The notes beneath the pieces are model-generated. The model did not search any database and had not been told where the DNA came from. It saw only the letters and a program-made list of their open reading frames with translations. Position numbers and translations under genes: made by a program. From Agelas oroides (Eukaryota; Porifera; Demospongiae; Agelasida; Agelasidae), in NCBI GenBank assembly GCA_949130485.1, contig OX422191.1:6077754-6141753 (forward strand): a DNA stretch of 64,000 nt. Reading direction: 5' to 3'. Positions 33,358-44,350 of the stretch are shown here, in pieces. How positions within the stretch are numbered: the stretch's first letter is position 1; the number at the start of each line of letters is the position of its first letter.

Positions 33358-36300
33358 CTGGAGTGAGCTTCGCGTGGAGTTTGAAAAGCAGAGCCTCAAG
33401 CACTATACATATCTGAGGTAAGAAACTTTGTGTAATACTTCACCAAAGGCATCTTTGTGTAGACGGATGTAGCTAATGCATTGTGCACTGCAAGCTACAC
33501 CATGCTCACAGTGACAGTCACATGGTGCCGTTCAGAGTGTTGTGTGCCGTCAGGACTCGACTTTGAAGCCGCTGGTGGTTCCGTTGCACGTTATTGTTTG
33601 TCCAATTATTTGCTTCGAGAGCATCAAGTTGCCGTAAACATAACTTGGGCTCTGTTCCGTGGTTAAATGCGGAAACACTCGAAAGAGCGCCCACCCCCCT
33701 CTTGGGCAGACTTGTAAGGTGCTCCGCCCATGGGCGCTCTTTCACGAGACTATGGTATATCAATTTAGTATCACTTCTCCTATAGGTGATGACAAGAAGC
33801 GCCTGCAGGAAAAAATTATCTATTCTTTTCTCAATTCAGATAGAGGGAAGTTCAAGTGGGCAGTAGCAAGCACTTCTACGGTGGAGAAGAAAACGAAAAG
33901 TAGAAAACAAAAATGCTAGAAAATCAAGTCCCTTGCAGAGGAAATTACTTGTGCAAATCAAATGGACTACAATGACAATGATTTGTTTAATGACATGCCA
34001 TCACTGCAGTTGTCTTTGCTATAACCACCATCACTGACCCCAACAGTCTTTCAGTAGCAAGAACGAACTCATCAGTTATCATTGATGAGACGTCGATGGT
34101 AGGCAGAAAGATGTTTGGACAAGTGGACAAGAGACTTTGTTAAGTGTTTCCACATCGTTCAGACCAGCTGTTCGGAGGATGCTCTTGTCTTCTATTTGGA
34201 GACACTGTAGTTATAATAAGCAATGAAACCTACTGTGACATTTGAGCTTTCAAAGGAGCAAGCAGCTTTGTTGTACCCAGTTTTGGGACAACTTGTTATT
34301 TTCTGTGCACCCAAAGGAAAGCAGGTGACCCCATACATCCGACATCAACACTCTAGGTGTTACTGCGAAGCTAGTTATACGTATGCTTGTGAACTGTAGT
34401 AGATCTTGGTGCTTCAGTAGAAGCTTCAGATACGATACCGGTAGCTTACAAGGTAGCTAGATAACAGCAAAACAGCCTTCCAGTGCTGATCTGACGCTGG
34501 TGGCTGAGATAATCATCCTTCTGCAGCTGCTGCTGGCAGAGAAAGACATGCTGTTTATGGTTCCCTTTGACATCTCATTGATATCCAGAACTCCAACAAC
34601 GGCTGTGTGGAGCATATAACACTGAGTACAGACGGTGTGGGCAATTGACACACCTTTACTCAGGCACACAGTATGCCCCATCACAGTTTGAGACACCAAT
34701 ACATGGACTGGCCAAAACAATCAAAATAAGCACTGGCTGAAAGAATTGACAAACTGGAGAGGCATGAGAGCAACTTCTTCATAAGGTACTTCGTACTTCC
34801 ACAACTTTTCACTTTGCACATTATAATTAACAATTTAAGCTTTGTTGTTTAAGTCTAAACCACACCCCAAGATGTTCCTGAGAGTTCAGTGCCAGTTTTA
34901 ATGTTAGAGCAAGACATTTACGTAGATACTCTCCTTTTCTTTGAAGGTCAACAGAATCAACTTTCTGAAAGTGCCTACGACCCACACATTGGCATATAGC
35001 TACATGCTGTTTGACACACTATTTAGTTGGAGTGAGTTAAAGGAGTCGCTGCTCTTCAGCTCAAAAATGAGTGAAAATCCAGCGCTGGAATGGAAAAAAG
35101 TTGTACTACTTGGCGAGTTGATCAGGACAGAACTTCCTTAATGTCAGTTGGTATCAGTGCAACAGCAGAACTACGTATGTAACTGTTTCTTGCAGTCCCA
35201 CTTCTAATCAACTAGTTTCATCTTGCCCACCCTATTGAGCGCGCATATCCTTAGTACTAGTCCTGAACTGCATTACAAAGCAATTGGAAATACTGTTTGT
35301 AGTAACATGTTTATTAACCTTTACCTTCTACCTGTAGCTTGTGTTGCTCAAAGATTATGACCATAATGAACTGGTCAGAAACTTGAATCAAAAGTGCAGT
35401 GATTCAGCTAAGGCAACCAATACTGTTACTGTTTAGTAGTTAAACTATAAGTGTATCTTTAGTATTGATACCATTCTCTTTGTTGTATTTTTCTCATCAT
35501 AAGTCTTCATTTACTTACACAGGAGTAGGGTAAGAGTAGGACAGACTGCGTCTCATTGTTATATTTCTCCCCAAAACACAATCAGAGGGTACCTACCAGT
35601 GGTAGCTCTGACAAGCCACCAAAAGCCACCGTTCAGGATGACCAAGCTCATGGTTCCCTGGAAGAGGTACGTTACACTTTACATTAGATGTAATTTTGTC
35701 ACAATAGCACAAAAGACTACCTGGTGAGATTGCTGCAAGACCACGTTACTAGTAAGAATCATGTAAGGTTCTTAAAGGAGTTTGCAAGAACCTGTAAGAG
35801 TTTTGTATCATACAAGAAATGTTCAAAAATCGTGCAAAATCTTGTAATCATGCTTAACTTTTCTTCAGTGAGCACAGTCCAGAACTGCTGAGCGATGGAG
35901 TTCAGTTAGGACTGCGCTACACACAAGATGACCCAAGAAACTGTTGAGCGATGTATATCAAGCTGGACATTTACGCCAAACTCACTCACTTGTTCAGTAG
36001 GGCTATCTAGATTGTGAGCGATGAAAGTTGAGTCGGCTATCCAAACTCAACTAGCTCGCTTGCTTAGTAGTGTTATTTAAGATAGCAAACTTGAGCTCAC
36101 TTGCCGCTTACTCAGCACAGATTGAGATCACGTGTGCCTACAAACTTGCGGTAGCCTCCAGGGGCCAAAAACGTGACATACATTTGACATTACATTCCTT
36201 TTCCCATCAAGATGGGAGCGTAGCAACAATTGCTACGATGCAATGACTTACATGCACGCCCTTTATTCTTTACATAGCACCTACCTGACATACATAATGA

Positions 36301-37430
36301 GCTAGATGCTACAGAATACCTGTTGGAGTAGTGAATTCCATCGATGCTATTTTTAGTTTTGTTGTTTAGCACCCCATTTCCCATTTTGTTGGTAAATGAA
36401 CATTCCTGGTATTGGTGCACCAGGACACTAACAAATATGCACTCAGATTGGATGTTCAATGTTTCTTCAGGCATTTTATCATGCACTTGTATGGGTGTTC
36501 AATTCTTAATTTAGCATCTACAATGTCCAAGATGCTCACAGAAGCTTACTTGCACCATTAAATGCTATACTCTCACAAAGAAGTGGACTTACACACTTTA
36601 GAAGCTGGTCTACAGTGATGATTTACTTGGTTCTATAATGAGGAGCTGGGGTTTCTAAAAGTACTCAATACTAGTGAGATGCTTCATTGTGGAGAGAGCC
36701 TGAGCAGCGGCACACCGCTGGTTTTATTTTTGTCAGTGTAAGGTGACTTCACATCAAGCACATGTAAACATTTGTCCATCCAGCTGCAGGGCAGCTACAT
36801 ACATTACACAGGTGTTGGCCAAGCTTCACACTCAAATAATGAGCTAAATCCCTGCCATATATAAGCATTGTTCATGCGTGGCCCTTACCTGCAGCGAGTT
36901 AAAGTTGTTGTGCGTAGATTAATTTCCACTGTCTGACACAGCCTGTCTTGGTAGGTAGCTTACAGAAAGCAGAAGTAAGGTGCCATGTGTGCTTCAACTT
37001 GAGTCATCTTTCCTTCATGCCGATGCTACACAGTAGTCCTTCACTCTCATTCTTGGCTGCACGTGGAGATTCTAAATCTTTGTGAAATTCATTCATTAAA
37101 TAACACTTTGCACGCGGAAATTATATACACGTCACCGTTTCTTAATGCGGAAATTAAAATTATCTGTCTGTGGTCAAAGTGGCAAGTGTTGCTTAGTAAG
37201 CCCTAGGACTTGCCAGCGGCCTGATTTGCATACGTAGCATGTAACAAGGCTGGAATAGTTTATCTAAATTGCTGATCACCGCTAGGTAAGCGATTTGTAC
37301 CCGTTTGAAGCCATTATCTGTAGGTGTATACCATAGCTTACCAGCAATTCGAAACGGCACCGATTTTACAGCTTTTCCAAGCTATTTGAAGCTAGAGTAA
37401 GTTAGCAATTATCGAACAACAGGTATATTC
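33358..37430. other. Long region without a recognised gene
   Basis: Includes the reversed short element at 33,645-33,810 (partner of 13,198-13,383). An ORF at 33,659-33,919 ends in a Lys-rich tail, and an ORF at 34,941-35,141 has a vague resemblance to hAT transposases (WSELKESLLF, VVLLGEL). An exon-like piece lies at about 35,588-35,668 between AG and GTACGT. Positions 36,838-37,105 resemble 47,191-47,470. None of these can be named. Confidence 0.35.
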
Positions 37431-37436
37431 TGACGC

Positions 37437-38048
37437 TCAAAAGCGGAGGGAAAACTGCGTAAACATTCGGCGATACCGCAAGACTGTAGCGGAGGTACGC
37501 GGTACCTGGTGTAACAAAAATGACGCCTGCGCATTGTTTCCTGTTGGCGCTAGAAGCGATAAAATGGCCGTCCGAAAAACATCAATCTTTGGAGAAGTGT
37601 ATCTATCTTCAGACACTGTTGTTTGTGCCTTCTCTGAAGCTGCTTTTGGAGAGATTTTAGCATCGATACGATGCCCCAAGACCTCCCCAAATCGCAACAT
37701 ATTTTGGTACCGGTAGCTGCTTTGAACACTCAGGGGCGCAGATGAACATGGGCCAGTCCGATTTGATCAATAATCGGACGGTGAAATTTGTCGTTTCTTG
37801 TTGTGTTGTTTCCAAACAAGTTGAAGTCTCCACAATATTAGCATCAGTAGAATCTACAGGCTCTTGGCTTGATGCTGGTACTTGTCCGGTGTTTGTGCGT
37901 TGAGTAGTTCTCGAGATATCCATGTTTCTTTCCATAAAGTACGCTGGTTGATTTACTTTAATATGTGCAGTATAAATAGGTGAGTTCAAACGATATCGTG
38001 CAATATCTCGAGAACTACTCAACGCACAAACACCGGACAAGTACCAGC
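37437..38048 (-). repeat. Dispersed repeat with preserved ORF, copy 2, plus 46-bp inverted repeat
   Basis: The reverse complement of 37,437-37,915 matches 13,905-14,390. The minus frame ends at 37,657 with GGLGASYRC, the same stop as in the other copy. At the junction, 37,874-37,919 and 38,003-38,048 are 46-bp exact inverted repeats (arm start GCTGGTACTTGTCCGG) with an 83-nt loop containing GATATCG; the repeat copy at 13.8 kb has the loop and only one arm. Confidence 0.75.
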
Positions 38049-38050
38049 AT

Positions 38051-38398
38051 GGAATGGACGGACTGGGATAGTTCCAAAGTGTCCCACCTACTACGCCGTG
38101 TCCCCACTGTCCATCCCATCCCACTGTACCATGGGGGGGAATGGACGGACTGGGATCGTACCAAAGTGTCCCACTTGCTACGCCCTGTCCCCACTGTCCA
38201 TCCCATCCCATTGTACCATGGGAGGGAATGGACGGACTGGGATTGTACCAAAATGTCCCACCTGCTACACCCTGTCCCCACTGTCCATCCCATCCCATTG
38301 TACCATGGGAGGGAATGGACGGACTGGGATCGTACCAAAGTGTCCCACTTGCTACGCCCTGTCCCCACTGTCCATCCCATCCCATTGTACCATGGGAG
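38051..38398. repeat. 87-bp minisatellite, four copies
   Basis: Units start at 38,051, 38,138, 38,225 and 38,312 with GGAATGGACGGACTGGGAT. Each unit contains TCCATCCCATCCCA and TGGGAGGGAATGGA, which can pair around a CCATGG centre. Because 87 is divisible by three, several frames remain open on both strands (29-residue repeats), including a 259-codon minus ORF that fuses the minisatellite to the repeat ORF at 37,657. I treat the open frames as a consequence of the unit length. Confidence 0.9.
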
Positions 38399-39460
38399 GG
38401 ACTATTTGAGGACGGGTTTATTTCATTGAAAAGCATATGGTGGCTGAATAAGGTACATAAAAAAGGGTGATCCTGATAGTGTCTGGCAGTAGTACCTGCA
38501 GTCCCGTGGTCAGCTGTGGAAACAAGTCTTACAACAGCAACAGCCCTAGCACTAGCTCAGTGACCGTCGGCAGGAATTATTTGTAAATACACACATTCAT
38601 GGGCCACATATACTAGCTGCGGCTACTATTCAAGGATGTTTTCTATTTTGCTCAGAGCTTTCAATTGTGCACCTACTATTCAAGGGCGACGATAAGTGGG
38701 GGTGGCCTCTAATCAAAGAAATACAGTAGTTCTCTCCTAACACCAATACTTAACTATTGGACATGTGGTCATTACTAGCATACAAGGTGTAAAGAAAGCA
38801 CACAAAATCAGTTTATCAAGATATTATGATTGAGCTTTGTATTGTTCTCCAATAGCATCATGTGACAACTATCCAGAAAAAGCACACGTGTGAAAATTTT
38901 CATTAGGATTATCCAAATGCCAAATTTGACATTTAATACAGCATTGCATACTTCACTGATTTATTCCTTAAGCTAGTGCAACTAAATCATTTGCTCAGGG
39001 ACCTGTGTCCCATGACTCTTCTCAAACCAACCAGGAGCAATGGAGAACACCATTACTTATCCTGTGGTTCATGGGATATCAACTTTATGGGCATTCATGG
39101 GTATCCCACAAAATCATTTATAATTATTTTATTTTGCTCTTGTTCGTAGGCAAGTTGAGCAAGTCGAAAGGACATTTTAAGGGTTGCTACAGCCTTCATG
39201 TCCTTTTTCATGTAGGCAGCTTTGACTCAATTAGTGGTGAAATAACTGAAGAAGCAATTGCAGCTTCAGTCAACTTCGTTGGTCTGTGCTGCCAGCAAAC
39301 CGCTTACATGGCAGGCCGGGGGGATATAAATGAAGACATCCAGATCATCAAAGCAAGTATGTTCAGTGTTCACGAAAGTTAGCAAAATTATTTAGTTTGG
39401 TCTATGTACAACTCCACATTATGGACATAACTGAGGAGACTAAAGACCCTCATGAGTCTG
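38399..39460 (+). other. Unassigned; one exon-like ORF
   Basis: At 39,150-39,382 (+), after a TTCGTAG acceptor-like site, a frame reads GKLSKSKGHFKGCYSLHVLF followed by ISGEITEEAIAASVNFVGLC and TAYMAGRGDINEDI. It looks like real protein by composition but I do not recognise a family with certainty. The rest is non-coding. Confidence 0.3.
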
Positions 39461-39755
39461 TTAACCCATTATACGCGAATGACGGATAAATCCGTCAAAA
39501 ATTTACATGCGTTAATGACGAATGACGTCTAAAGACGTCAAGGTATGGCTAAGCGTTATCACAGCCCAGTGCGAATAACTATAAGCTTTGTATCCGGTCT
39601 GTGGTTAGGTTGGGGCTTCCCCTACTTATACAAGTGGGTTTGTCCAGAAGCCCTCAAGGGGCGGAGGACAATGAACGGCAGAAGCCAGCGTGGTCGTCGA
39701 TCATCTCGATCGTAAAAAGGTCTTATTGACCACGTTTTCTTCTCAACGCCTTTAA

Positions 39756-42700
39756 CACTTTGAACGCGGAAATATTTCGTCATTGGGGATGTCCCTACGT
39801 GGAATTTTTGAGCCACGTGAAGACAAGATGGTGGAGGTGAATTGGACGCATGTTAAAAACCTATGTTTCGCCGTTCTTTGCGCAAAAGAAATGTGAAAGA
39901 CGAGTAATATGATGAAAGCAAAGGTAAAGCAAGCTGTACACTTTGTGCGAGAGTGGATTCAGCAGGATTCAACAAGATTTGGAGCGGATTCGGGGAGCAA
40001 GTTCTGTTCGACTATCAAACTAGGTAAGCGTACGGTAGAAGCTAACTTACTACTAAGGGGGTATGGGACTCACAGCGGCTCAACGAGGTGGATGTAAGTA
40101 TAAAGGAACTGGAGGTAGAATTCAATGGACTGTAGAGTAGCAGGTGAAAGTAGCACGCGGGACAAACGTTCGAAAACCTTTTCAGCAAAAGTTGAGCAAT
40201 TAGCGTCCAGTTTAGCGCGGGCTTATAGAGAGTGAATGCCACTTGAAATGACCTTTAGATAGCAAGTGTGTTATGTAGACATGATAAATAGAGGACAGCC
40301 AAGACAGGTAGATGCATAAATGGAATAAGCAACTAAAGATAATAAATTCTGTAGGATTCCTCTGTGTGATAGAGTTTGAAACAATCCTCAATGCATAGTG
40401 TGGGGTTAGATGCACAAGTGGTACAATAGTAAAGACTTCTGTGTCTCTGGCCTTTTGCAGGATCACTGCAGACGACGCACTCCTTGGGCTTGCTGAGCTT
40501 CCCAGGAAAGTGGGACTGCCCATTTAGCCGCTCTGGATCACCAGTGGAGATGGAACGTTGGCGCTTTCGTGGCCTGCCAGCAAGGGTACGAGGAGGAGCA
40601 CTCTGGATGTGTCGCAAAGCAAGTGCTTCTAACACCTTTCGACGGTATTCCAGGTGAGTGATGGCTGTTGTGGTGTTCAGTTTATATAAAATGTAGCTGT
40701 TCACTGCAGCCACCTCCAACAACCAAAAAAAAAGCTTGCGCCACCACTTGCTTGCTTTCCGAATGAAGGAGTAGTATACGGTGTATTGATCAGCACGGTC
40801 AACACCATTCATGGAGTGGTTGTAGTGGTTGACAACAAAGGGTTTCTGTACCTCCTGTTGAGTACCACGTGACTGTATTTGGACCATGTTGGATGATGAC
40901 TCAGTGCTGATCATGATGAGGCTTTTCTTCTTTTTGGCTGCCCTCCACTCAAGAGCCAGAAGACGATCAGCTCTGAACGCCTTTACCTCATCATCAGCGA
41001 GACGAGATGGAGTTAGGCGAATGGGATCAGGAAGCTCAGCACGATTCCGCATTGATGTCCCAGTGAATGATGTAGAACGATCAGCAAGGGCCTGAGCAAG
41101 AGGAATGCTGGTGTAGTACCTGTCAGTAAACACGTGATGACCCTTGTTCAGGTACAAATCAATCACGTGTAGCACAATCCTCGCTGGCTGGGGAAGATCT
41201 TCGTACTGAGTGCTGGCTTCCTGTAGTGTATCACTGCCTGTGTATGGTAGTACACTGAGGAGATAAGCATTCTTGCTGTCAGCCATGGTGAAGGCTTTGA
41301 TCCCATACTTCACAGGCTTGTTTGGCATATACTGTTTGGCACCAAAACGTCCTCTGAAGCCCACCATAGTCTCGTCTACTGCAATATCCCGTGATGGCTT
41401 GTAACAAGACTGAAAATTTGGGATCAGGATGTCAATCAGTGACTTCACCTTGTCAATCCTCCTCTCTGGTTGCCCCTCTTCCACATGACTTGTGTGCAGA
41501 AGCCAAAAGATTTGTTCGAATCGATCTCGGCGCATAACTGAGGTGAAGAATGGTACCTCTGGACTCCAACTTGTCTTCCAGTAATCCTCAATCTCAGGTA
41601 GCTCGATGATCCCCATGTTGAGGGTTATGGCAAGAAAGCCCTCAAACTCGGTGGCGCTGAGTGGTTGCCAGTTTGCAAAACGAGATCGTGGCCGCAGAAG
41701 ATTTTGCGCCCTCATCTTCTCAATTCGCTCTCTTGCATACCTGCATTGACAGAACAGTAAAAAAGAACAGTATAATGTGTTGTACATTATTGTCATTGTT
41801 TACACATTGTGTTATTACTTGTTGGTCTCTTCCACTATTAGGTGGATGACTCGGTCATCAATCAGCTGACGGTAGTTGTTAACAGGCTGAGAACCAGGTG
41901 GCATCTGCAGCGTCGACCCAACATCCTCACTGAAAGTAAGTGGCAAAGGAATGGCATCCTTTCCTGGATCAACTGGCTGCCATGGGAGAGAACTCGGTTT
42001 GGCACGTCTTCTACCTCTACCCTTTCCTGTACTACGACCACGCCTTTGACCAGTTGCTGTTCCCTGGGCACGACTTCTACCACCTGTCCTTTGACCACGA
42101 CCTCTCCCACTAGCAGTTGTCCCCAGACCACCACCTCGTCTCCCCTGTCTGCAGCCTCTTCCACCACCTCTCCCCCCACCTCTCCCCCCACCTCTCCCCC
42201 CACCTCTCCCCCGTCCACGACCTCTTCCACCACCTCTTCCCTGTCCACGACCTCGTCCACGACCTCTTCCAGCAGCTGTCCCCTGACGAACCCCTTCACC
42301 ATTTCTACCAGTATTACCTGGGAAACAAAGAGAAGACAACGGTATTACCCTGGTGATCATTTGCATTGTGTTCATAACTAACCTTGGGTGGAAGTGCTTG
42401 GTTCTTGGCTACAGTTGGAGGGGCTGAATGTAGACTGAGGAGAAGGCGTGCCTCTGCAGGAACTATTTGAGCCTGGACTGTCACCCTCGTAACCTGCATG
42501 TACAAATTGTAATATTACTACATGTATGTAGTATATACTTTCATTGCTGTCTCACCTCTCTGTCTCAGCGCAGACAAGCGTGCTCTAAGTGTATCTGGAT
42601 GCACAGGGAATCCTCTGGAGGCGGGGCTAAATGGGCGTGACTTTGAAGAAGAGTCAGGCGTTCCTCCTAGTGAACGTGGTGTGAGGCTGACTGAATGAGA

Positions 42701-43118
42701 ACTCAAGTCGTCGTCGGAACCAGATCTTGGGAGTGGGAAGTCGTCATCTTCGTCGATCTCTGAGACCTCCGAAGAGCTGATGTAGTTGACATCTCGACCT
42801 ACGACCAGTTCTGCAGCTTCTGCTGCCGTATATAATTGCCTAGCCATGATACATCCACTTCAATAATTTCAACTTTGTACTGTGTTGTAAAAACTTTCAT
42901 GTGTGTGTGTTTACAGCTGAATCCTACCCCGATCGTGGCGCTTTTCGGGTCGTATGTAGGTATTTCGTACGCCTGTTGATAATGGGAGCAATAAATGCCA
43001 GGGACATCCCCAAAAAGTGAGGGCGTTGTCGACCATGCAGCTGCGCCAATATATTGGCGCATCGCGCTACGGCGAAATAGCCTGTGCGCCAATATATTGG
43101 CGCTTCGCGTGCTAAGAG
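39756..43118 (-). mobile_element. Apparently intact autonomous piggyBac element
   Basis: The 3,363-bp element starts after TTAA (39,752-39,755) with CACTTTGAACGCGGAA and ends with CTTCGCGTGCTAAGAG before TAAA (43,119-43,122), a one-base-decayed target copy. Terminal repeats are imperfect, but a subterminal inverted repeat (TTGGGGATGTCCCT at about 39,784; AGGGACATCCCCAA at about 42,999) supports the borders. Near the right end, GCGCCAATATATTGGCGC occurs twice (43,043-43,060 and 43,086-43,103). The transposase occupies the minus strand between. Confidence 0.8.
40333..42847 (-). CDS. piggyBac transposase, four exons, 769 aa
   Basis: Exons on the minus strand: 42,847-42,556, 42,493-42,383, 42,317-41,819 and 41,740-40,333. 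All introns are GT-AG and phases join exactly (2,310 nt including stop). The N-terminus is acidic (SSSEVSEIDEDDDFP). Residues about 140-250 form an RG/RGG-rich tract. The core contains the catalytic Asp triad at about D423 (IAVDETMVGFRGR), D507 (VFTDRYYTS) and D615 (MNGVDRADQY). The C-terminus has a Cys-rich finger (CVVCSDPAKGQRHRS, then YYCTTCAS, CIEDCFKLYH) used by the family to bind terminal repeats. IVEETNK/YARERIEK spans the last splice site as expected. No stop or frameshift was found, so the enzyme may be active. Confidence 0.9.
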
Positions 43119-43460
43119 TAAAGCAGAAGCACAACACTAGCTGACTTTGACTAAAATGACTTTGCACCTGTTTTTGGCACATACACACTTCTATTATCGA
43201 GCGGCATACCGAAAATTGTAGGTGCGCATTAAATAGAAATTTGCACCTGCGCAAAAGGCACTAAATACGTGGCATTGTCACGTGACCAGAATCAGCCTCA
43301 AGATGGCCAACGAGGGAACGAGTACTCGAAGAAAAGGCCGAAAGCGGCTATGATTCGAAAGCGAGTGGGTCAGGAAGAAGCGAAAAACAGAAAGGACAGC
43401 GGAGAGGCGTATACCATATAAAGGCGATCCCAAGCCGGCTAAGCAGCTCGTAGCCATCAC

Positions 43461-43661
43461 ATGTCACTAGTCTTACATCATGGTGCTTTGTGTGGAGGTG
43501 TTGATAAATGTGATTTGTGTCATTTTCACCTAGAGGGAAACTGTCGACGAGGTAGTCGCTGCACCTATGCACACAGCTGGGCAGAGAGAATTGAATGGAC
43601 TTGTCCTATATGTACAGTTGATGGAAGTTGGATTGTGATCAGAAGTGGCAACATATACTGA
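43461..43661 (+). CDS. CCCH zinc-finger ORF inside the outer TTAA element
   Basis: A 66-codon frame contains CHFHLEGNCRRGSRCTYAH, a C-x7-C-x5-C-x3-H zinc finger, followed by SWAERIEWTCPIC with a possible second metal pair. CCCH fingers of this type bind RNA and are found, for example, in HELZ-type helicases. The ORF could be an exon of a larger gene or a captured host fragment carried by the transposon. No helicase or other domain follows. The start used is the first in-frame ATG; the true start is unknown. Confidence 0.45.
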   Translation: MSLVLHHGALCGGVDKCDLCHFHLEGNCRRGSRCTYAHSWAERIEWTCPICTVDGSWIVIRSGNIY

Positions 43662-44350
43662 AGTATAGACGTGTTGGGGTGTATACTGTACTTGATGGTC
43701 GAACTGTAGGAGAGTTTCTGAAATCTAAAGTTACTTAATTTTGTTTCTAGATATACTTATTTCCATAGTTTGTAAATACATTGCACCTCCTGGTGGCGTG
43801 TTTGAAATCTTGATGGAGGCAAAAAGCGGTCCAAATCTTCGATTGGGCATGTTTCACTTCAACGTAAGACTTGTAACATCATAGTACACAGTACTAATAC
43901 TCACAAGTCCATGCAAAGCGATCGAGTGCAGAAGGATGGTGTGCAGTCAGTTGGAGAGACAGGAAATCCACTCTACAGCTGGGTGAATGGCCACTGATTG
44001 GATTGCTACGTATGGGTGGCAAAATCTTTTCATCTGTTGTTGAGGTGAAAGGGCAGTGTCTAGGATCATATGTACCTGATAATATTCACTTTACTTGCGG
44101 CTATATTGAGCCAAGTCGCCAGGGAATGCGCAGAAACACAGATGGTTGCAGGAGGACGATGATCTTGAAGAGGTAGCAACAAACGTTCCTGTATCGTAAA
44201 CGTAACACAATAGCACGGTTTAGATAAATGTGTAATCAGCCCGTACTTTTGCTCCGGAACTCCGTATAAGTGCCGTATTCGTAGTACAAAGCGTAATATG
44301 GAACTCACTACGAAGCATTTTACAGTCTAACAAGTTGCACTGGGGAGCGG
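43662..44350. other. No gene recognised
   Basis: At 44,184-44,210 the sequence CGTTCCTGTATCGTAAACGTA resembles 63,717-63,740 (ATTCCCGTATCGTAATCGTA), suggesting a shared MITE end. Nothing coding was identified. Confidence 0.35.

Noticed and set aside
34941..35141. hAT transposase domain
   Set aside because: The resemblance (WSELKESL, VVLLGEL) is too short and lacks the diagnostic C-terminal dimerisation motif; left as unassigned.
37980..38429. Plus-strand 149-codon repeat protein
   Set aside because: Generated by the 87-bp minisatellite, which keeps most frames open; no flanking coding support on this strand.
39005..39382. Downstream MARS1 catalytic exon
   Set aside because: It is on the opposite strand and contains no HIGH, KMSKS or anticodon-binding motif.
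41842..42381. Plus-strand 179-codon Thr/Ser-rich ORF opposite the piggyBac exon 3
   Set aside because: Antisense shadow of the RG-rich transposase exon, whose splice phases and family motifs fit on the minus strand.
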